A stretch of DNA of 15,334 nt, from positions 1 to 15,334 of the forward strand of contig WJJC01000057.1 of the NCBI GenBank assembly GCA_014729945.1. Direction: 5' to 3'. Shown here in pieces: positions 6,243 through 13,430 of the stretch. The stretch comes from Candidatus Bathyarchaeota archaeon. Its GTDB lineage: Archaea; Thermoproteota; Bathyarchaeia; TCS64. Positions within the stretch are counted from its first letter, which is position 1; every line of letters starts with the position of its first letter. The position numbers and the translations under genes were made by a program. The notes under the pieces are model-generated. The model had not been told where the DNA came from. It searched no databases and saw only the letters and a list, made by a program, of their open reading frames with translations.

Positions 6243-6860
6243 GTGAGACGCGATGTGCAGATAATAACAGATCCCGAGGTTGGGAAACTCCTTGCAAACA
6301 AGACAAGACGTAGCATACTTAAGATTATCAGCCACGAGGAGATGAGCGCAACAGACCTCGCTAAAAAACTGGATAAAAACCACAGCAGCATCATACATCA
6401 TCTTAACACACTACTAGAAGCCGGTCTAATCAAGGTAACAAGAGAGGAACATGTACGAAACATGATCCAACCATACTATAAGGCGGTCAGCAAGGATTTC
6501 CACGTCAGCTACAGGGTCACCGAGGCACTGGAGGAGGACCCGGATTACTCTGCGTATACGGATAACTATTTGGAGAAACTCCTTGAAGGATTGAAAACGT
6601 ATGGAGTAAAAATCCCAGAGAGAGAATACACCCGAGTTAAACAGTTACTACTCAGATGTCACATATACAATAAGAGGGCTTACGAGGAACGTATACAAAG
6701 AAAGACAGAGGATAAGGATATTAGCCACTACGCAAAGCGGGGAATAGCCCACATAGTATCACATGTACAGCTAATGGATAGCGCAGAGTACAAGGAAACC
6801 ATCAGCAAACTCAGGGAAATAATGGATAAATACAGCGAACACAGGTGGAATGTAGAGTAA
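6243..6860 (+). CDS. ArsR-like winged-helix transcriptional regulator
   Basis: A 205-residue protein. Residues about 8-75 form a winged helix of the ArsR/HTH_20 type: DPEVGKLLANKTRRSILKII is the first helices, MSATDLAKKLDKNHSSIIHHLNTLLEAGLI the helix-turn-helix, and the segment to YYKA the wing. The remaining 130 residues are mostly helical and charged, with no known sensor motif that I recognise. Only one Cys (about residue 138) is present, so a multi-cysteine metal site is unlikely. The start is GTG 6243, without an SD and near the expected transcript start. The gene overlaps the first ABC gene by 16 bases, so it is co-transcribed with the exporter. The palindrome in its promoter suggests autoregulation. 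It probably controls the exporter genes in response to a substrate that cannot be told from the sequence. Confidence 0.85.
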   Translation: MRRDVQIITDPEVGKLLANKTRRSILKIISHEEMSATDLAKKLDKNHSSIIHHLNTLLEAGLIKVTREEHVRNMIQPYYKAVSKDFHVSYRVTEALEEDPDYSAYTDNYLEKLLEGLKTYGVKIPEREYTRVKQLLLRCHIYNKRAYEERIQRKTEDKDISHYAKRGIAHIVSHVQLMDSAEYKETISKLREIMDKYSEHRWNVE

Positions 6861-8716
6861 GTATAAAAACAGATTCTTGGAATACTTTCAAACGTCTATT
6901 CAGTTACATCTCCCATTACTGGGAGGTAAAGGCAATTGTATTCGTTATTATCTTTACCACTTTCCTATCCGTACTATCCCCTGCCATCATCGGGAACATC
7001 GTTGACACTGTAGGCTATGTGGCTACAGGGGAATCAGTGCCAGATGCCACGGGGATCGAGGGGGTAGCCAACTGGATTCTCATACCAGTAGCAAGAGGGG
7101 TGAATAATTTCTCTGGTATGGAATACAACTTTGCTGTACTAGTGGTTTTCAGTTTCAGCCTCGTAGTCATCGGCCTAGTAGAAGGCGCACTGAGCTACAC
7201 CCAGAGATATATCCTGCAGATAATTAGTCAGAGAGCAGGTTTTGAGATGAGAGACGACCTCTATAATAGCCTACTAGAGCAGAGCTTCAGCTTCTATGAT
7301 CAGCAACGTACAGGCCAACTAATGGCAAGAGCCACCGGGGATATTAACATGCTGGGCAGGTTCTTCAACTTCGGGTTCAGGTTAGCCTTGAGCAACACGC
7401 TGTTGCTTATACTGGTTACCTATAGCATGATCTCCATAAGCCTCAAATTGACACTGGTCTCACTGACAATACTACCCTTCCTACTGATCACCACACTAAA
7501 CTATAGCTCAAAGATTCGCCCACTCTGGCAAGAGGTCAGAGAACAATACGGGGAGATCACATCACTGGTTCAGGAGAACCTCAGCGGTTTACGAGTCGTG
7601 AGGGGTTTCAATAATGAAGTATACGAGGAGGAAAAGTTCTGGGCCGAGATCATGGAGTACTTTAATATAAACATAAAGATGGCCAAACTAAGAGCATTCT
7701 TCAGGCCCTTGGTATCTTTAATCAGCGGCATCGGGGTGATCATCATTCTGATGTACGGGGGTACTCTGGTAATCCAAGACGCCCTAAGTTTGGGCAGCAT
7801 GATCGCCTTCTACTTCTACATTTCAAGGCTTATGGGGCCAGTCAGGATGTTAGGCTTCATGACAGGTATGTTTGTACGGGCACAGGCAGCAGCCGAGAGA
7901 GTATTCGAGATAATGGACGCAGAAATAGAGGTAAGCGATAAAACAGACGCAGTGACCATCGAGAAAATAGCTGGAATCATCAACTTCGAGGACGTGTGGT
8001 TCAGCTATGATGACGAGAACATGGTTCTCAAAGACATAGACCTCAAGGTGATGCCGGGTGAGACCGTGGCAATACTTGGAGCCACGGGCAGCGGTAAGAG
8101 CAGCATAATCAACCTAATCCCCCGATTCTACGATGTCACTAAGGGCAGTATCAAGCTGGACGGCGTCGACCTCAGAGACATAAAGATCAAGAAACTCAGG
8201 AGCCACATAGGCATAGTGAGACAGAACCCATTCATATTCAGCACAACACTCAGGGAAAACATAGCATACGGCGTAGAAGAGGCCTCAATGGAAGAGATTC
8301 ATCGGGCCGCCCGTCAAGCCAAGATACATGAATTCATCCAAGACCTCCCAGAGGGATACGACACCAAGGTAGGGGAACGAGGTGTAACCCTCAGCGGAGG
8401 ACAGAAGCAGAGAGTAGCCATCGCACGGGCACTACTCAAGAACCCCAAGATACTCATACTGGATGACAGCACCAGTAGCGTGGACACCCAGACAGAGTAC
8501 GAGATCCAGCAAGCACTAGATAATTTACTTGAGAACCGCACCACATTCATAATCACCCAGCGACTGAGCAGCATCAAGAAAGCCGACTACATCATCGTCC
8601 TAGAGGATGGGGAGATAAGAGAAGAGGGAAAACACGAGGAACTCATAGAGCTTGACGGCATCTACAAGCGGCTCTACGAGACTCAGATAAGCGAAACACA
8701 GGGAGGAGATCAGTAG
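6845..8716 (+). CDS. ABC exporter half-transporter with degenerate ATP site (TM287/BmrC-like)
   Basis: A 623-residue membrane protein: six transmembrane helices in residues 25-340, then a nucleotide-binding domain from about 370. Walker A is GATGSGKS with Lys418, the Q-loop is Gln460, and the signature is intact LSGGQ (516-520). Walker B reads LILDDSTSSVD, so Asp541 replaces the catalytic Glu, and the switch His is Gln572 (ITQRLSS). This pair of changes marks the degenerate half of heterodimeric exporters such as TM287/288, BmrCD and LmrCD. Residues about 52-92 form an unusually long loop between helices 1 and 2, outside the membrane. The start is GTG 6845, inside the end of the regulator gene, without a clear SD, so reinitiation is likely. 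The partner follows with a one-base overlap. Substrate is unknown; drugs, lipids or peptides are all possible. Confidence 0.93.
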   Translation: MECRVSIKTDSWNTFKRLFSYISHYWEVKAIVFVIIFTTFLSVLSPAIIGNIVDTVGYVATGESVPDATGIEGVANWILIPVARGVNNFSGMEYNFAVLVVFSFSLVVIGLVEGALSYTQRYILQIISQRAGFEMRDDLYNSLLEQSFSFYDQQRTGQLMARATGDINMLGRFFNFGFRLALSNTLLLILVTYSMISISLKLTLVSLTILPFLLITTLNYSSKIRPLWQEVREQYGEITSLVQENLSGLRVVRGFNNEVYEEEKFWAEIMEYFNINIKMAKLRAFFRPLVSLISGIGVIIILMYGGTLVIQDALSLGSMIAFYFYISRLMGPVRMLGFMTGMFVRAQAAAERVFEIMDAEIEVSDKTDAVTIEKIAGIINFEDVWFSYDDENMVLKDIDLKVMPGETVAILGATGSGKSSIINLIPRFYDVTKGSIKLDGVDLRDIKIKKLRSHIGIVRQNPFIFSTTLRENIAYGVEEASMEEIHRAARQAKIHEFIQDLPEGYDTKVGERGVTLSGGQKQRVAIARALLKNPKILILDDSTSSVDTQTEYEIQQALDNLLENRTTFIITQRLSSIKKADYIIVLEDGEIREEGKHEELIELDGIYKRLYETQISETQGGDQ

Positions 8717-10515
8717 TGGGACACCGTATGCAGCGATTCGCTGGAGGCGAGGGAGACTATGAACGCTCCGTACCTGATATGGTACTCTTCAGAAGAATGC
8801 TGGGATATATCACCAGTCAAAAAACAGAATCCATACAACTAGTAGTGTCCATCATCGCTTCCACCTTAATCAACTTACTACCACCATACATGTACTCCCT
8901 AGCTATTGATAAATACATTAAACAACTGGATACCAGAGGCCTATATCTGCTAGGATTAGGGTTCGTCGCCGTGTATTTCCTAACATTCGTAACCCAGTAT
9001 ATACAGCAATACCTCATCAACTGGCTGGGGTCAAGATTAGAGCTCAACATGAGGAAAGACATATTCAAACACCTCCAAGCTCTAAGCCTGGACTTCTACG
9101 CCAAGAGAGAGGTAGGTAGCATCGTCAGCCGGGTAACCAATGATATAGACAAGATCACCGAACTCACCACAAGCGGCGTCGCCAACGTGATAGCGGACCT
9201 GTTAACCCTCGTAGGAATATTGGCTATCATGCTCTGGATGAACTGGAGACTAAGCCTGGTGACCTTCAGCATAATACCGTTAATGATCCTATTCCTCTAC
9301 CTATGGGGAAGAAGAGTGCGCACAGTATACAGGAAAACCCGCAGGACCATCGCAAGCGTCTCAGCCAAGATGGAGGAAAGCGTAAGCGGCATGAAAGAGA
9401 TACAGAGCTATAGCCGAGAAGGCGAGACCAGACAAGAGTTCAGGCAGGTAAACAGGAGCAACATGGAAGCAAACGTAGAAGCAGGACAGGTAATGTCAGC
9501 ATTCTGGCCAGCAGTAAGGATATTCACAGCCCTAGGAAACTTTCTAGTATTATTATTCGGCGGCAGAGCCGTGATGGCTGGGACTCTAAGTGTAGGCGTC
9601 TTATTCGGTTTCATGGGTTACCTAGGGAGATTCTTCTGGCCTATACAGGATCTAAGCGGCTTCTGGAACAATGTCCAGAGTGCCCTAGCCGCAGCCGAGA
9701 GAGTCTTTGATATAATGGACACACCCAGAGGCATCGAGGATAAACCCGACGCAGTGGAGTTACACAGAATAGAGGGTCACATAGAGTACCAAGACCTCAG
9801 CTTCCGATACGAGGAGGACACACCGGTACTAAAAGACATCAACTTGGAGATACAGCCCAACACAACAGTCGCCCTAGTAGGCCCAACAGGAGTAGGAAAG
9901 ACCACCATGATCAACCTACTATACAGATTCTACGACCCCCAAGAGGGCGCAGTGAAAGTCGATGGATATGATCTACGCGACGTGAAACTAGATTCACTGA
10001 GAAGCCAGATGGCCGTGGTCCTGCAAGATAACTTCCTCTTCAGCGGCACAGTGATGGAGAACATAAGATACGGCAACCTCAAAGCAACGGATGACGAGAT
10101 CATAGAGGTAGCCCAGACCGTTGGAGCCCACGAGTTCATAATCAAACTACCAGAAGGCTACCAGACAGATGTAAGGGAAAGAGGCGGACGACTCAGCGTC
10201 GGTCAAAGACAACTCATAAGCCTCTCAAGGGCCCTGCTAGCTGATCCACGGGTACTTATAATGGATGAAGCAACCAGCAGCATAGACGCATACACTGAGT
10301 TGATAATACAGCAAGCCTTGGATAGGATCTTCCAGAACCGCACAAGCATCATCATAGCCCACAGGCTAAGCACGGTACGAAACTCGGATATGATAATAGT
10401 ACTACATGAAGGGCGTATAGCCGAGAAAGGTAGCCACGATGAGCTCATCGAGCAGGATGGATTATACAAACATCTCTACGATATGCAATTCAAATACGAG
10501 ACAGAAGAAACGTAA
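8716..10515 (+). CDS. ABC exporter half-transporter with consensus ATP site (TM288/BmrD-like)
   Basis: A 599-residue half-transporter. Six transmembrane helices lie in residues 35-320, and the nucleotide-binding domain starts near 346. Walker A is GPTGVGKT with Lys395, the Q-loop is Gln437, Walker B is LIMDEATSSID with catalytic Glu518, and the switch His549 is in IIAHRLST. Only the signature departs from consensus: LSVGQ (493-497) instead of LSGGQ. In the heterodimer this signature faces the degenerate site of the partner, so both changes fall in one site, as expected. The start is GTG 8716, one base over the partner's TAG, with GGAGGAGATC (8702-8711) just upstream as a near-perfect SD. ATG 8728 is a possible but less well-placed start. 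It is the last gene of the regulator/exporter operon. Confidence 0.94.
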   Translation: MGHRMQRFAGGEGDYERSVPDMVLFRRMLGYITSQKTESIQLVVSIIASTLINLLPPYMYSLAIDKYIKQLDTRGLYLLGLGFVAVYFLTFVTQYIQQYLINWLGSRLELNMRKDIFKHLQALSLDFYAKREVGSIVSRVTNDIDKITELTTSGVANVIADLLTLVGILAIMLWMNWRLSLVTFSIIPLMILFLYLWGRRVRTVYRKTRRTIASVSAKMEESVSGMKEIQSYSREGETRQEFRQVNRSNMEANVEAGQVMSAFWPAVRIFTALGNFLVLLFGGRAVMAGTLSVGVLFGFMGYLGRFFWPIQDLSGFWNNVQSALAAAERVFDIMDTPRGIEDKPDAVELHRIEGHIEYQDLSFRYEEDTPVLKDINLEIQPNTTVALVGPTGVGKTTMINLLYRFYDPQEGAVKVDGYDLRDVKLDSLRSQMAVVLQDNFLFSGTVMENIRYGNLKATDDEIIEVAQTVGAHEFIIKLPEGYQTDVRERGGRLSVGQRQLISLSRALLADPRVLIMDEATSSIDAYTELIIQQALDRIFQNRTSIIIAHRLSTVRNSDMIIVLHEGRIAEKGSHDELIEQDGLYKHLYDMQFKYETEET

Positions 10516-10538
10516 TACATCAGTTACACCAAAAGAAC

Positions 10539-10640
10539 AGGCCACTAACAATTATCTGAAAACCTGAGACACACAAAAGAACGTATCGTAGCGACAGCAA
10601 CTACGAACTATATAACTATTTTATCAAGAGAGGCCACTAA
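10539..10640 (+). repeat. Direct repeat AGGCCACTAA, two copies
   Basis: The 10-base word AGGCCACTAA occurs at 10539-10548 and again at 10631-10640, 92 bases apart. Both lie in the non-coding stretch after the exporter. The copies may mark a duplication or deletion in this decaying region, or be chance. Confidence 0.4.
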
Positions 10641-10846
10641 ACACAGAATCACAGTGATATTAGACTTACAAGTAGAAGATCTAACACGGGAAATCGCTGT
10701 AAAAGCAGCCCAACTAAATCAAGGAATGTAACACTATGGCTGATAGCGTAATCGCGGCTATACCACAAGAACATAAAGCACCTGTAATCCCAGATGACCC
10801 ATATTTTAACAAAAATAAGCAATTTAAAGGTACTTTAGCCAATTAA
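10549..10846 (+). pseudogene. Decayed VapC-type PIN-domain toxin gene
   Basis: No full gene fits between the exporter and the next gene, but two adjoining frames together read like the later part of a VapC ribonuclease. Frame one (10549-10731) is open for 60 codons and includes ENLRHTKERIVATATTNY, then DLTREIAVKAAQLNQ, followed by TAA. Archaeal VapC proteins have T-x-E-IA-x-KAA-x-L at this point. The reading then shifts by one base, and 10736-10846 gives MADSVIAAIPQEHKAPVIPDDPYF and a short tail to TAA. This resembles the VapC motif ADSIIAATALEH-x-A-x-LIT-ND-x-HF, including the third catalytic Asp (in ADS). The N-terminal part with the first catalytic Asp (normally DTN) is missing, and I see no start codon at the front or vapB antitoxin. 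The product cannot be active. The assignment rests on motif likeness read by eye. Confidence 0.7.
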
Positions 10847-10855
10847 ATAAAAAAT
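10847..10855 (-). terminator. Oligo-T terminator of the PLP enzyme gene
   Basis: On the minus strand the sequence just after the stop codon of the PLP enzyme gene reads ATTTTTTAT, with T-rich sequence around it. This fits an archaeal T-tract terminator. It lies right after the relic of the PIN gene. Confidence 0.5.
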
Positions 10856-10869
10856 GAAAGAAGAGGGTT

Positions 10870-12036
10870 TTATTCACTCATCTTCTCAAGCTTGGGTATG
10901 ATGCTCTCGATCCTGTCTAGAGCCTCATTCATGATATCTTTGCTTGTAGCAGTGAGTATCCTCATATGACCCTCACCTTCAGGCCCAAAAACGTCTCCCT
11001 GATTCAAGCTAACCTTTGCTTCCTTCAGCAAGACCTTGTTTAACTCAAAACTGGTCAAGCCATAGTTAAACTTGGGGAACATCAAGTAGGTTCCCTCCAG
11101 CTCCGGGATGATGAAATCACCCATCTCGTTTAACCGTCTCACGACAAGGTCTCTAACCTCTTCCAAGTATCTGTTCATATCCCTGACCCAGTAATCAATT
11201 TCACCGCTGGCTATGATTGGGGCCATGGCTTTCCCAAAGTTGTTTGTACCACGTAGGATACCCGTTGATATATTCTGGAGGCTATCAAACATGGTCTTGT
11301 TTGTACACGCCAAGTAACCCGCCTGTAACCCGGGTACGCTCCAAGTCTTGCTGAATCCCCAGCTAGTAACAGTAAGATCCGCTACCTCAGGGTTCAGACT
11401 GGCTAGGCTAATATGTTCATGACCCTCATACACGATATCCTCCCATAGCTCATCAACCATAACATAGATCTGGTGATCAACAGCGATATCCGCTATCCCC
11501 TTGAGTTCTTCCTTCGTCATCACCCTACCCGCGGGGTTATGTGGGTTGCAGACATTGATGAGCCTAGTCTTGGGAGTGATTAACTCCTTGAGCCGTTCTA
11601 TGTCGAATTTGTATCCCTCATCCAGGTCAAGCTTCCAGTAGACCTTCCTCGTCTGAGCCACATCAGCTATCGTGAAGAATGGGAAATACATGGGGTCGGT
11701 CACGATCATCTCGTCTCCTGGCCTGCATGCGTGCATAGCCGCCAGCCACATACCGGGAATTACTCCCTGCGTGAGCATTATCTGCTCAACCGGGACATCA
11801 ATATCATTTACCCGCTTGATCTTCTCCTTTAGGGCCTCACGAGCTGGTAGATCTGATGCGTATACAGTGAATTCTTCTTCGACTACTTCACGGAGAGTAT
11901 CCTTCAGCTCAGGGCATAAGGGATAATCCTGGTCAGCGAGCCAGAGGGGTATAACATCCTCTGGGTCCCTGTGCCACTTAACACCCCTCTTACTGAGCCT
12001 GCTCTCGACTGTCGGTTTATCAAAAGGACTAGTCAT
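10870..12036 (-). CDS. PLP-dependent aminotransferase or C-S lyase, MalY/PatB-like
   Basis: A 388-residue fold-type I PLP enzyme. The N-terminus LWLADQDYPLCPEL (31-44) is like the W-x-ADMD-F motif of MalY/PatB cystathionine beta-lyases. NPHNPAGRVMTKEEL (164-178) is also typical of that group. Asp195 (VDELW) should pair with the pyridine nitrogen. Lys230 in WGFSKTWSVPGL is the Schiff-base lysine, and Arg359 in EGHMRI the carboxylate ligand, after the G-D-V-FG-PEG loop. Length is normal for the group. It could cleave cystathionine or cysteine conjugates, or act as an aspartate/alanine-type aminotransferase; the motifs do not decide. It is transcribed alone. ATG 12036 is preceded by GTGAT, a weak SD, and an AT-rich promoter. 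Neither flanking gene points to a pathway. Confidence 0.85.
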   Translation of the reverse strand: MTSPFDKPTVESRLSKRGVKWHRDPEDVIPLWLADQDYPLCPELKDTLREVVEEEFTVYASDLPAREALKEKIKRVNDIDVPVEQIMLTQGVIPGMWLAAMHACRPGDEMIVTDPMYFPFFTIADVAQTRKVYWKLDLDEGYKFDIERLKELITPKTRLINVCNPHNPAGRVMTKEELKGIADIAVDHQIYVMVDELWEDIVYEGHEHISLASLNPEVADLTVTSWGFSKTWSVPGLQAGYLACTNKTMFDSLQNISTGILRGTNNFGKAMAPIIASGEIDYWVRDMNRYLEEVRDLVVRRLNEMGDFIIPELEGTYLMFPKFNYGLTSFELNKVLLKEAKVSLNQGDVFGPEGEGHMRILTATSKDIMNEALDRIESIIPKLEKMSE

Positions 12037-12073
12037 ATTATCACTAACAACTATTGAAGGGGTCTCTTTGGGC

Positions 12074-12086
12074 TAATATTTATTTT
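12074..12086 (-). promoter_or_regulatory. TATA-like promoter of the PLP enzyme gene
   Basis: On the minus strand this AT-rich stretch reads AAAATAAATATTA. It is centred about 44 bases before ATG 12036, so the leader would be about 17 bases, with the GTGAT ribosome site in it. Confidence 0.5.
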
Positions 12087-12138
12087 GATCACCCAATAAC
12101 CTGTGTTTACCCACGTTTAGCTAAAAGGAATCGATAAG

Positions 12139-12146
12139 GATATATT
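12139..12146 (+). promoter_or_regulatory. TATA box of the small orphan gene
   Basis: GATATATT is centred about 33 bases before ATG 12176. A transcript start near 12169 would leave a leader of about seven bases, so translation would be nearly leaderless. Confidence 0.55.
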
Positions 12147-12175
12147 GCACCTCGGGATCGTTTGGAAGACGAAGG

Positions 12176-12433
12176 ATGAAAATCCTACTATACTTCGACT
12201 GGACAGGCACAAGAAAGGAGCTAAAGGAACACGATAAAAAGATGCAGAAGAGCTGCATAGATACAGGCGTAGAACATGAAGGGCTCTACGGTAGCATGAA
12301 TGCGAAGTGGAACTATGTATGGGTATTTGAGGCAAACAGCTTCGACCATTTCCTAGAGATGAGCCGGAAAGTACCGAGACCCGTAAGCATGTCTCATTAT
12401 ATCACTGAGCTGCTTATCCCCGCAAGGCTCTAA
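12176..12433 (+). CDS. Small conserved-looking protein, likely dimeric alpha/beta-barrel fold
   Basis: An 85-residue protein I do not recognise by name. The expected secondary structure is strand (MKILLYFDW, 1-9), helix (11-28), two strands (34-39 and 44-52, EGLYGS and WNYVWVFE), helix (54-65, SFDHFLEMSRKV) and a last strand (74-82, HYITELLIP). This beta-alpha-beta-beta-alpha-beta order is that of ferredoxin-like dimeric barrels, such as the EthD, GYD or DUF3303 groups. Several aromatic residues (Trp9, Tyr38, Trp45, Trp49, Phe51) could line a pocket. The codon pattern and the promoter support a real gene, transcribed alone between two minus-strand genes. ATG 12176 has no proper SD, which fits the near-leaderless transcript. 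Its function is unknown. It ends 46 bases from the end of the pantoate kinase gene, which converges on it. Confidence 0.75.
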   Translation: MKILLYFDWTGTRKELKEHDKKMQKSCIDTGVEHEGLYGSMNAKWNYVWVFEANSFDHFLEMSRKVPRPVSMSHYITELLIPARL

Positions 12434-12479
12434 ACATCTTTATCACGTAAAAGTTTAGTCGAGATAGTTTATAATAGGT

Positions 12480-13379
12480 TTAAAGCAGGGCCGTTCCACG
12501 TTCATCAACAGAGCAGACAACAGGATCCTCACCTAGTCCTGTCAATAGCCTCAACGCTTCCTCGGCCTTTTCCTCGTACTGGACCGTGAAAGCTACCTCA
12601 CCGAAATTAGCCATGGTAAAGGTAAGGTTATGTTGATCCATCTCCCTGAAGAGACCATTTATTCTCTTTGTAGCTAAACCGATGTGTTCTGTAAATCTCC
12701 GGCTAAAATACATGAACCTCTCAGGGGTTAGTTCCTTGTATAGTTCATCCACGTATTTCCCCCCAAACAGGTTGATCTTATTCACCAGTCCCTGATCTGA
12801 TAGAGCCTTCTTGGTGTGAATCTGCCCATAGTAGATATAGATTACAACCAAGTCACTAGTATCCTCCAATAGTTTTGATTTACCGATACCGGGAGCCCCC
12901 GGCTCGTAGAGTACACCGAACCCCCCATCCACCGCCGCGAAAACGCTGCCGAGGCCTGTCTTGCACTCGATCTCAGCGATGTGAGCTATCTGAGCAGCGT
13001 CAATGGGGTCTAATCCTAATTCAAGGACTTCATTAAGGGCTAGGCTAAGGCTTAGGGCTCCTCCTCCGCTGCTTCCGAATCCAGCGGTAATAGGTGTGTC
13101 AATACTATGATGGACGGTTATCTTGAAGGGTTCTGATAAATACGGCTTGTATTTTGATAACACGGTCTCGCTGACATATGCGTCTATCATAAGCTCGTCG
13201 TTAATGTAGATCTCTTCACACATCCTATTGGATGACTCAACCTCTACAAGAGTATGGACACCACGGGTTATACTAACACCGGACCCCCGTGCACCCCAAT
13301 ACAAGGGATCATCCCCCATGGTACATATCTGGAATAATCCTGTCAAGTGACCGGGTGCGAAAGCCTCTGCTTCCCTCAT
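12480..13379 (-). CDS. Pantoate kinase (archaeal GHMP kinase, COG1829 type)
   Basis: A 299-residue GHMP-family kinase. AFAPGHLTGLFQI (6-18), then GARGSGVSITRGV (29-41), are the N-terminal signature of the archaeal COG1829 group. The ATP-binding loop is ITAGFGSSGGGALSLSLALN (97-116), GHMP motif 2. The glycine-rich GLGSVFAAVDGGFGVLY is further in. In Thermococcus this family phosphorylates pantoate, which phosphopantothenate synthetase then joins to beta-alanine, the archaeal route to coenzyme A. The assignment follows the family; the partner synthetase is not in this window. ATG 13379 has no SD but lies 25 bases from a TATA-like site, so the transcript may be leaderless. It follows thrC after a 51-base gap on the same strand, with T-runs in the gap. 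Confidence 0.87.
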   Translation of the reverse strand: MREAEAFAPGHLTGLFQICTMGDDPLYWGARGSGVSITRGVHTLVEVESSNRMCEEIYINDELMIDAYVSETVLSKYKPYLSEPFKITVHHSIDTPITAGFGSSGGGALSLSLALNEVLELGLDPIDAAQIAHIAEIECKTGLGSVFAAVDGGFGVLYEPGAPGIGKSKLLEDTSDLVVIYIYYGQIHTKKALSDQGLVNKINLFGGKYVDELYKELTPERFMYFSRRFTEHIGLATKRINGLFREMDQHNLTFTMANFGEVAFTVQYEEKAEEALRLLTGLGEDPVVCSVDERGTALL

Positions 13380-13399
13380 GGAAATCTCTATGGGGTAGT

Positions 13400-13409
13400 A
13401 AATTAAAGG
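13400..13409 (-). promoter_or_regulatory. TATA-like element before the pantoate kinase gene
   Basis: The minus strand reads CCTTTAATTT here, centred 25 bases from ATG 13379. Transcription would start at or next to the start codon. T-runs just upstream (TTTTC, CTTTTTC) could end the thrC transcript. Confidence 0.45.
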
Positions 13410-13430
13410 GAAAAAGGTTTTGAAAAGAAG

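Noticed and set aside
10736..10846. Intact 36-codon small protein starting at ATG 10736
   Set aside because: It matches the C-terminal end of VapC and is preceded, one frame away, by the matching earlier part, so it is better explained as a broken gene.
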